The position numbers were made by a program, and so were the translations under genes. Positions 1 through 6,612 of a DNA stretch of 6,612 bases are shown here, one piece after another; position 1 is the first letter of the stretch, and every line of letters begins with the position of its first letter. Source of the stretch: Acidobacteriota bacterium. GTDB taxonomy: Bacteria > Acidobacteriota > Thermoanaerobaculia > Thermoanaerobaculales > Thermoanaerobaculaceae. Where the stretch lies: positions 1 to 6,612 of the forward strand of contig DAIDOU010000079.1 in assembly GCA_027458945.1 (NCBI GenBank), read 5' to 3'. The notes below the pieces were generated by a model. The model made no database searches. It saw only the letters and a list, made by a program, of their open reading frames with translations, and was not told the origin of the DNA.

Positions 1-18
1 ACCGCGGCGGAGCGTTGA
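1..18 (+). CDS. possible 3' end of an upstream gene (partial)
   Basis: Reading from base 1 gives Thr-Ala-Ala-Glu-Arg and then a TGA at 16-18. The TGA overlaps a possible TTG start at 15-17, forming the TTGA stop/start overlap typical of translationally coupled bacterial genes. The codons end mostly in G or C, like the neighbouring genes. Five codons are too few to identify a product, and a chance stop codon cannot be excluded. Confidence 0.3.
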   Translation, partial: TAAER

Positions 19-23
19 GCGCG

Positions 24-737
24 ATGCCAAGCGCGCTCCCGTCTGCGGTGCTGTTCGACCTCGACGGCACGCTCGCCGACTCGTTCGCCGGCATCCGCCT
101 GGCGCTCAACGCGGCGCTCGCCGAACGCGGCGTGCCGGAGCGCGCCCTCGAATGGGTCCGCCGGCACGTCGGGCGCGGCGCCCTCGAACTCGTGCGCGAC
201 GCTGCCGGGGAGCGCGTTGGGGAGACACCCCTTGCCGCGCTGACGGCGCGCTACCTCGCGCTCTACCGCGCGACGTTCCTGGAGCGCACGCCGGCCTACC
301 CCGACGCCGCCGCGGTTCTCGCCTTCACCGCGGCGGGGACAGGCGGCCGGGTCGCCGTCGTATCGAACAAGGACGAGGAGCTGTCGCGGCTGTGGCTGCG
401 GCACACCGGGCTCGAGCGCCACGTCGCCGCCGTCGTCGGGCCCGACACCTACGGTGTGCGCAAGCCGGACCCGGGTGTGCTCGGACCGGTGCTGCGCGAG
501 TTCGGGGTGGCGGCCGGGGATGCGCTGCTGGTCGGTGACATGACCGTCGACGTGGCGGCCGGCGCCGCGATCGGCATGCCGGTCGTCGGCGTCACCGCCG
601 ATCCGGCCGCCGCGGCGGCGCTGCGTGCGGCGGGCGCGGCGGCCGTGCTCGGCCGCCTCGGTGAGTTGCCGGGGTGGCTGGTGGAGCACGGCTCGGGCTG
701 GCGCTACCATGGCCCGGTCGGTACGAGCCATGGTTGA
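24..737 (+). CDS. HAD-superfamily phosphatase, phosphoglycolate phosphatase-like
   Basis: This is a haloacid dehalogenase-fold phosphatase that uses an aspartate nucleophile and Mg2+. Counting from the alternative TTG start at 15 (240 residues), motif I is FDLDGTLADS with nucleophile D15 and acid/base D17. Residues about 21-95 are a helical cap of the type-I kind. Motif II is VVSNKD (S117), motif III is K150 in RKPDP, and motif IV is VGDMTVD with D175 and D179. All catalytic positions are present and the length fits the Gph/PGP-like subfamily. The substrate cannot be read from sequence: phosphoglycolate is possible, but related enzymes act on other small phosphates or pyrophosphate. The start is ambiguous. 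ATG at 24 has a GGAG at 9-12 at a distance of 11 bases, whereas TTG at 15 overlaps an upstream stop codon. The C-terminal tail after about residue 222 (Gly/Trp/His-containing) is not part of the usual fold. The ddl gene follows after 21 bases, so co-transcription is likely. Confidence 0.85.
   Translation: MPSALPSAVLFDLDGTLADSFAGIRLALNAALAERGVPERALEWVRRHVGRGALELVRDAAGERVGETPLAALTARYLALYRATFLERTPAYPDAAAVLAFTAAGTGGRVAVVSNKDEELSRLWLRHTGLERHVAAVVGPDTYGVRKPDPGVLGPVLREFGVAAGDALLVGDMTVDVAAGAAIGMPVVGVTADPAAAAALRAAGAAAVLGRLGELPGWLVEHGSGWRYHGPVGTSHG
706..734 (+). repeat. 8-bp inverted repeat at the end of the phosphatase gene
   Basis: ACCATGGC at 706-713 is the exact reverse complement of GCCATGGT at 727-734, with 13 bases between them. 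It could form a small hairpin over the last codons of the phosphatase gene, about 25 bases before the ddl start. Because CCATGG is itself a palindrome, the two copies also read as a direct repeat. No T-run follows, so it is not a convincing terminator. Confidence 0.35.
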
Positions 738-758
738 GCGGAGCGGGGGAGGGACACG

Positions 759-1853
759 ATGAGCGCGAGGCTGCGCGTGGGGCTGGTGTTCGGCGGGCGG
801 TCCGGCGAGCACGAGGTGTCGCTGGTGTCCGCCGGCGCGGTGGCGGCGGCGCTCGACCGCTCGCGCTACGAGGTCGTCGCGATGGCGATCGACCGGTCCG
901 GCCGTTGGGCGGATGCCGCCGCCGCCGCCGCGGTGCTCGCGGCGGTCGGCGCCCGGCCCGACCGGGTGCCCGCGGTCGTTGGCAGCGCCCGCCTCGACCC
1001 GCGCCTCCTGGACGGCTCGGTGGACGTCGTGCTCCCGATCCTGCATGGGCCGTTCGGCGAGGACGGGACGATCCAGGGGCTGTGCGAGGTGCTCGGCCTC
1101 CCGTACGCCGGCTGCGGCGTCGCGGCGAGCGCCGTGACGATGGATAAGGTCCTCACCAAGCGCCTGCTGCGCGAGGCCGGGTTGCCGACGCCGCAGTTCG
1201 AGGCGCTGACCGGTTCGGAGTGGGCCGGCGAGCGCATCCGGTGCGAGGCGCGCTGCCTCGCGTTGCCGCTGCCGTTGTTCGTCAAGCCGGCTCGCATGGG
1301 CTCCTCCGTCGGGATTAGCAAGGTCAAGGAGGTCGGGGAGTTCGCCGCAGCGGTCGAGACCGCGCTCGCGTACGACGACTTGGTGATCGTCGAGGAAGGG
1401 ATCCCCGGGCGCGAGATCGAGGTCGCGGTGCTGGAGGGGCGCCCGACGCTGGCTTCGGTCCCCGGCGAGGTCGTTCCCGGCCACGAGTTCTACGACTACG
1501 CCGACAAGTACCTCGACGACGCATGCCGGCTGCTCGCGCCGGCGCCGCTCGAGGGGGGCCAGACTACGGAGGTGCGGGGGTTGGCGGCGGCCGGCTTCAC
1601 CGCCCTCGGGTGCGAGGGGATGGCGCGCGTGGACTTTCTCCTCGACGAGCGCGACGGCCGCTTCCTCATCAACGAGGTGAACACCATCCCGGGGTTCACG
1701 CCGATCTCGATGTTCCCGCGGTTGCTCGAGTTGTCCGGCGTCGGCTACGCCGAGATCGTGGACCGCCTGATCGCGCTGGCGCTCGAGCGGCACGCGACGG
1801 GGGAACGGCTGGCGGCGGCGGCGCTGCGCCCGCTGCAGGAACGCGCGCGCTGA
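759..1853 (+). CDS. ddl: D-alanine--D-alanine ligase
   Basis: This cytoplasmic ATP-grasp ligase joins two D-alanines, using ATP, to make the dipeptide used by MurF for peptidoglycan precursors. The 364-residue length matches the longer DdlA/VanA-type class rather than the roughly 306-residue DdlB class. The N-terminal domain has GGRSGEHEVS (11-20), with the Glu that holds the first substrate. HGPFGEDGTIQG (96-107) and the VTMDK segment (126-130) follow. The ATP-grasp domain has FVKPARMGSSVGISK (174-188). The omega-loop has EFYDYADKY (243-251), the Tyr-containing form expected of D-Ala-adding rather than lactate-adding enzymes. The metal site is ARVDF (D292) with INEVNTIPGF (E306, N308). All key residues are present. 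The ATG is preceded by the G-rich ribosome site GGGGGAGGGA at 745-754. The gene lies 21 bases after the phosphatase gene, so it may be the second gene of an operon. Confidence 0.95.
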   Translation: MSARLRVGLVFGGRSGEHEVSLVSAGAVAAALDRSRYEVVAMAIDRSGRWADAAAAAAVLAAVGARPDRVPAVVGSARLDPRLLDGSVDVVLPILHGPFGEDGTIQGLCEVLGLPYAGCGVAASAVTMDKVLTKRLLREAGLPTPQFEALTGSEWAGERIRCEARCLALPLPLFVKPARMGSSVGISKVKEVGEFAAAVETALAYDDLVIVEEGIPGREIEVAVLEGRPTLASVPGEVVPGHEFYDYADKYLDDACRLLAPAPLEGGQTTEVRGLAAAGFTALGCEGMARVDFLLDERDGRFLINEVNTIPGFTPISMFPRLLELSGVGYAEIVDRLIALALERHATGERLAAAALRPLQERAR

Positions 1854-1928
1854 TGCCGGCCCGGCGCCGTGCGGCCGCGGACTCGCCGCCGCGGTCGCTT
1901 CCTGCTACTCTCTGGCGCCGCCGCACGC

Positions 1929-1960
1929 TTGCTTGCCGGTCCGCGGGGCCCTAGTATATC
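1929..1960 (+). promoter_or_regulatory. candidate promoter for the malic enzyme gene
   Basis: The 154-base gap after ddl contains an abruptly AT-rich segment: 1951-1980 has 10 G/C out of 30 in an otherwise very GC-rich window. TTGCTT (1929-1934) lies 17 bases before TAGTAT (1952-1957). An overlapping alternative pairs TTGCCG (1933-1938) with TATATC (1955-1960) at 16 bases. Each -35 matches the sigma-70 consensus at three of six positions and each -10 at four of six. The position, 50-80 bases upstream of the start codon, is sensible. The exact hexamers are uncertain. Confidence 0.4.
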
Positions 1961-1962
1961 CT

Positions 1963-1978
1963 TGTGAATTCGTTCATT
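1963..1978 (+). promoter_or_regulatory. possible Crp/Fnr-family operator-like site
   Basis: TGTGA at 1963-1967, six bases, then TCATT at 1974-1978 resembles the Crp consensus TGTGA-N6-TCACA. The left half is perfect and the right half matches at three of five. The central TGAA/TTCA arms are palindromic. The site lies just downstream of the candidate -10, so binding there would be expected to repress, if that promoter is the real one. A single degenerate site is weak evidence. Confidence 0.25.
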
Positions 1979-1995
1979 TGCTGCCCCCGAGGGGC

Positions 1996-2002
1996 GAGGA
2001 GG
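1996..2002 (+). promoter_or_regulatory. ribosome binding site that fixes the malic enzyme start
   Basis: GAGGAGG lies five bases before ATG 2008. The reading frame stays open upstream to an ATG at 1933, but the extra 25 residues overlap the promoter-like DNA and do not resemble the family N-terminus. This site therefore selects 2008. A 5-bp stem, GCCCC (1983-1987) with GGGGC (1991-1995) and a CGA loop, abuts it immediately upstream. Confidence 0.85.
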
Positions 2003-2007
2003 TTGCC

Positions 2008-4332
<2,325 letters not shown>

Positions 4333-4351
4333 CCATCAGTCCGGATCGGCC

Positions 4352-4379
4352 CGGGACCCCGCGTTCGCGCGGGGTCCCG
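4352..4379 (+). terminator. intrinsic terminator after the malic enzyme gene
   Basis: A perfect 12-bp GC-rich stem pairs 4352-4363 with 4368-4379 and closes on a TTCG loop, 19 bases after the stop codon. Only a short, interrupted T stretch (CTCGTTTG) follows, which is common in very GC-rich genomes. The position between maeB and an independent promoter supports a terminator role. Confidence 0.8.
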
Positions 4380-4406
4380 CTCGTTTGCGGCCGGTTTCGG
4401 AGACGT

Positions 4407-4436
4407 TTGACACCGCCAGCGCCCTCCGCGTAGCAT
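4407..4436 (+). promoter_or_regulatory. sigma-70-type promoter for the CsgG-like gene
   Basis: TTGACA at 4407-4412 is a perfect -35 hexamer. TAGCAT at 4431-4436, 18 bases later, matches the -10 consensus at four of six positions. Transcription would start near 4443, giving a leader of about 30 bases. The promoter sits just after the maeB terminator, so this gene should be transcribed independently of maeB. Confidence 0.65.
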
Positions 4437-4457
4437 GCCGGCAGGCATCGACCACGC

Positions 4458-4465
4458 AAAGGAGG
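4458..4465 (+). promoter_or_regulatory. near-ideal ribosome binding site of the CsgG-like gene
   Basis: AAAGGAGG is fully complementary to the 16S rRNA anti-Shine-Dalgarno core. It lies seven bases before ATG 4473 and fixes the start. With the promoter upstream, it predicts high expression. Confidence 0.85.
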
Positions 4466-4472
4466 CGAGACG

Positions 4473-5387
4473 ATGGGACGGGTTGTCAGAGCTATCGGGC
4501 TTGTGATGTTGACTCTGTCGCTCCCGGTCGTGACCTGGGCACAGACCGGCGGGCTGCGTTACTCGATCACCGTGAGCAAGTTCGAGAACAAGGCCGGATG
4601 GGCAGGCCAGTGGGACATCGGCGACGCCTGGGGCACCATCCTGACCGACCTGCTGAACCAGACCGGCAAGTTCATCGTCCTCGGCGAGAAGGACATGCGG
4701 CAGGAGGCGATGGCCGAGCAGGACTTCGCCGCGTCGGGCCGCGCGGCCGGCGGGGCCAAGGCGCCGGTGACCGGTCAGATGACCCCCGCGCAGTTGCTGG
4801 TCAAGGGCGCCATCACACACGTCCAGGACACGACGGGCTCGGGCCACGGCGGCCTCAACGTCGGCGGGTTCCGCATCGGCGGCGCGGGCGGCAAGGGCGA
4901 GGTCAACGCCACGATCTACATCGTCGATTCGACGACCGGCCAGGTGTTGGCCTCCAAGAGCGTCGTCGGCGAATCGACCCGGAAGGGCCTCGATCTCGGC
5001 TACAGCGGCGCCGGTTGGGGCGCCGACGCCGGCGGGTACCAGAAGAGCAACGTCGGCAAGGCGGTGACCGCGGCGTGCAAGGAAGCCGTGGACTTCATGA
5101 TCGCGCAGCTGCCCAAGATCCCGTGGACGGGGACGGTCGCCCAGGCGGCCGGCGGCAAGGTCTACGTCAACCGCGGCGCGCGCGACGGAGTCGCCGTCGG
5201 GCAGGAGTTCGTCGTCGGCGAGCCCAACGTGATTCGCGACCCGGACACCGGCGAGGTACTCGACCAGAGCCTCAACGAGGTGGCACGCCTCGAGGTCACA
5301 CAGGTCAAGGACAAGCTCTCGATCTGCGCCGTCAAGAGCGGCGACGCGGCCGCGGTGAAGCGGGGGATGATGGTCAAGCCGCAGTGA
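4473..5387 (+). CDS. secreted CsgG-like protein with C-terminal FlgT-like domain
   Basis: The 304-residue protein has a Sec signal peptide: R3 and R6, a hydrophobic core at about 7-20, and likely cleavage after TWA at 23. No lipobox cysteine is present, unlike E. coli CsgG, which is an outer-membrane lipoprotein. Residues about 28-215 follow the CsgG/HfaB pattern: SITVSKFEN, then LTDLLNQTGKFIVLGEKDM, TPAQLLVKGAITHV, and IYIVDSTTGQVLASK. Gly-rich segments at about 120-143 and 172-190 sit where CsgG has its two membrane beta-hairpins. Residues about 217-302 form a separate beta-rich domain (VYVNRGARDGVAVGQEF, RDPDTGEVLD, ending VKRGMMVKP) resembling the FlgT C-terminal domain. The mature protein has two cysteines, C202 and C285. 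No curli subunit or chaperone gene is nearby, so a curli role is not supported. It may be a periplasmic or outer-membrane assembly protein of unknown cargo. The family call is good; the function is unknown. Confidence 0.8.
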   Translation: MGRVVRAIGLVMLTLSLPVVTWAQTGGLRYSITVSKFENKAGWAGQWDIGDAWGTILTDLLNQTGKFIVLGEKDMRQEAMAEQDFAASGRAAGGAKAPVTGQMTPAQLLVKGAITHVQDTTGSGHGGLNVGGFRIGGAGGKGEVNATIYIVDSTTGQVLASKSVVGESTRKGLDLGYSGAGWGADAGGYQKSNVGKAVTAACKEAVDFMIAQLPKIPWTGTVAQAAGGKVYVNRGARDGVAVGQEFVVGEPNVIRDPDTGEVLDQSLNEVARLEVTQVKDKLSICAVKSGDAAAVKRGMMVKPQ

Positions 5388-5429
5388 TCGAGATCCGTTG
5401 CCGAGGGTTGCGAGGTTGATGGCGTTCGT

Positions 5430-5464
5430 GGGCGCCGGTGTCCGCGAGGCGGACGCCGGCGCCC
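5430..5464 (+). terminator. strong hairpin after the CsgG-like gene, probable terminator
   Basis: A 16-bp stem pairs 5430-5445 with 5449-5464, with one G-U wobble (5439/5455) and a three-base loop, 42 bases after the stop codon. No T-run follows, so it could instead be an RNA-stabilising or attenuating structure between the CsgG-like gene and the kinase gene. Confidence 0.55.
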
Positions 5465-5473
5465 GGTTGACGG

Positions 5474-5516
5474 GCGGCCGGCGCGACCGGGCTGACGCGG
5501 GGTCGCCCGCGGCCGC
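5474..5516 (+). promoter_or_regulatory. structured leader directly before the kinase ribosome site
   Basis: GCGGCC at 5474-5479 can pair with GGCCGC at 5511-5516. Inside it, GCGACC at 5483-5488 can pair with GGTCGC at 5501-5506, leaving a 12-base loop. The outer arm ends three bases before the GGAGG of the kinase gene. It may affect translation, but stems of this size arise easily by chance in such GC-rich DNA. Confidence 0.3.
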
Positions 5517-5518
5517 AT

Positions 5519-5523
5519 GGAGG
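5519..5523 (+). promoter_or_regulatory. ribosome binding site that selects the GTG kinase start
   Basis: GGAGG lies five bases before GTG 5529. It overlaps the in-frame ATG at 5517, which has no ribosome site of its own in good position. GTG 5529 is therefore the better start, although ATG 5517 would add only four residues. Confidence 0.7.
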
Positions 5524-5528
5524 TGGAC

Positions 5529-6612
5529 GTGAGCGAGACGACTCCTGCGAAGATCGGTCACTACACGATCGTCTCCGAGCTCGGGCGCGGCGGGATGGGC
5601 GTGGTCTACAAGGCGCACGAGGAATCGCTCAACCGCTTCGTCGCGATCAAGGTGCTCGGCGCGCACCTCGCCGAGGACCCGACGTTCGTCGCGCGGTTCA
5701 TGCGCGAGGCGCGCGCGGCGGCCGCACTGTCGCACCCCAACATCATCCAGATCTTCTTCATCGGCGAGGACGAGGGCCGCCACTATTTCGTGATGGAGTA
5801 CGTCTCGGGTAAGTCGCTGCTCGCCATGGTGCGCGAGGAGGGCCGCATCGACAACCCGCGCGCCTCGCAGTACATGTTGCAGGCCGCCAACGGCCTCGCG
5901 GCCGCGCACGACAAGAGCCTGCTGCACCGCGACATCAAGCCGGCCAACCTGATGGTGGACGAGCGCGGCCTGCTCAAGATCGCCGACTTCGGCCTCGCCC
6001 TGCCGCAGGACGCCGCGACCAGGCTCACCGCCACCGGGATGCTGATGGGCACCCCCGGGTACCTCTCTCCCGAGCAGTGCCGGGGGGAGGCGGTGGACCG
6101 CCGCACCGACATCTACTCGCTCGGCGTCACCTTCTTCGAGCTGCTCTCGGGCCAGACGCCGTTCCACGCCGACAGCCCGCTTGCGCTGCTGCGCATGATC
6201 CTGGAGCAGGAGCCGCCGGACATCGCCTCGCTGAGCGGGACGGTCGACCCGGAGACCAGCCGGATCGTGCACCGCATGATCGCCAAGGACCCGGCGCGGC
6301 GCTACCAGGACTGCCACGAACTGGCCGCCGATCTCGAGCGGTGGCTCTCCGGATCCGGCGCGCGGCTCGCTCCCGGGGCGGTTGCCGGGATCGTCGGCGC
6401 GGCCCAGGCGCCCGCGCCGAGCGCCGGGAACGAGGAGCCGACCACCCGCATGCCTGGGCCGAACGATACCCCGGGCGCCGCGCCCGTGGTCGCGGCGGTG
6501 GCCGGCACGCCGTCGGCACCGCCGGCGGCGGTCTCGGCCCCGGGAGCGGATCTGTCGCCCGCCGTGGCGCCGCCGCCGCCTCCGGCGACCGTTCCGGCCA
6601 ACGTCGCCCCCT
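5529..6612 (+). CDS. Hanks-type serine/threonine protein kinase, 3' end outside the window
   Basis: This is a eukaryotic-like (PknB-type) kinase that phosphorylates Ser/Thr with ATP. The 361 codons present run open to the edge. The kinase domain spans about residues 12-272. It has the glycine loop LGRGGMGVVY (18-27), Lys41 in VAIK, helix-C Glu60, and the catalytic loop HRDIKPAN (D135, N140). DFG is at 153-155, an activation loop with Thr164, Thr167 and Thr169 follows, then GTPGYLSPE (174-182) and the DIYSLGV helix. Every catalytic residue is present, so it should be active, probably switched on by activation-loop autophosphorylation. From about residue 275 the sequence is an Ala/Pro/Val-rich linker with little predicted fold. 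In this family such a linker usually leads to a membrane segment and an outer sensor or repeat domain, which would lie beyond the edge and cannot be seen. It follows the CsgG-like gene by 141 bases, separated by hairpins. I found no convincing promoter of its own. Confidence 0.92.
   Translation, partial: MSETTPAKIGHYTIVSELGRGGMGVVYKAHEESLNRFVAIKVLGAHLAEDPTFVARFMREARAAAALSHPNIIQIFFIGEDEGRHYFVMEYVSGKSLLAMVREEGRIDNPRASQYMLQAANGLAAAHDKSLLHRDIKPANLMVDERGLLKIADFGLALPQDAATRLTATGMLMGTPGYLSPEQCRGEAVDRRTDIYSLGVTFFELLSGQTPFHADSPLALLRMILEQEPPDIASLSGTVDPETSRIVHRMIAKDPARRYQDCHELAADLERWLSGSGARLAPGAVAGIVGAAQAPAPSAGNEEPTTRMPGPNDTPGAAPVVAAVAGTPSAPPAAVSAPGADLSPAVAPPPPPATVPANVAP

Noticed and set aside
759..1853. 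Ddl as a vancomycin-resistance (D-Ala-D-Lac) ligase, suggested by the VanA-like length
   Set aside because: The omega-loop EFYDYADKY carries the tyrosine pattern of D-Ala-D-Ala enzymes, and no vanH- or vanX-like gene is in the window.
1875..1894. CCGCGG inverted pair after ddl as a terminator
   Set aside because: The stem is only six bases with an eight-base loop and no T-run. Such pairs are common by chance in this composition.
1933..2007. Upstream extension of the malic enzyme to ATG 1933
   Set aside because: The extra 25 codons cover the AT-rich promoter-like DNA and the ribosome site. ATG 2008 has GAGGAGG at ideal spacing.
5467..5495. TTGACG before the kinase gene as a promoter -35
   Set aside because: No acceptable -10 hexamer lies 16-18 bases downstream, and the sequence sits between two strong hairpins.

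Overview
The window is GC-rich bacterial DNA with genes tightly packed on the + strand and a strong G/C preference at third codon positions. It holds four complete protein genes, one serine/threonine kinase gene cut off by the right edge, and possibly the last codons of a gene cut off by the left edge. A Hanks-type kinase with an Ala/Pro-rich linker, a CsgG-family secreted protein and a hybrid malic enzyme together suggest a Gram-negative, high-GC environmental bacterium such as an Acidobacteriota or Myxococcota-like lineage. That placement is inference; no rRNA or other phylogenetic marker is present.

Left part (1-1853): a HAD-superfamily phosphatase of the phosphoglycolate-phosphatase type is followed 21 bases later by a D-alanine--D-alanine ligase of the DdlA/VanA length class. 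They probably share a transcript. Centre (1854-4400): a 154-base gap contains a distinctly AT-rich island with a plausible promoter and a Crp-like half-palindrome. It leads into a 774-residue hybrid malic enzyme (malic enzyme plus phosphotransacetylase-like domain), which ends at a perfect 12-bp stem-loop terminator. Right part (4401-6612): a consensus-like promoter (TTGACA, 18-base spacer, TAGCAT) and a full AAAGGAGG ribosome binding site drive a secreted CsgG-like protein with a C-terminal FlgT-like domain. A strong 16-bp hairpin and a second structured leader then precede the serine/threonine kinase, whose best start is GTG at 5529.

Functionally, Ddl supplies D-Ala-D-Ala for peptidoglycan, the CsgG-like protein acts outside the cytoplasm, and the malic enzyme connects C4 acids to pyruvate. 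The kinase may be a membrane receptor, but its membrane and sensor parts lie beyond the window. I see no mobile element, CRISPR array, tRNA or rRNA, and no clear case for a wholly new system. The parts most worth a second look are the non-lipidated CsgG-like/FlgT-like protein next to the kinase, and the regulatory DNA in front of the malic enzyme and kinase genes.
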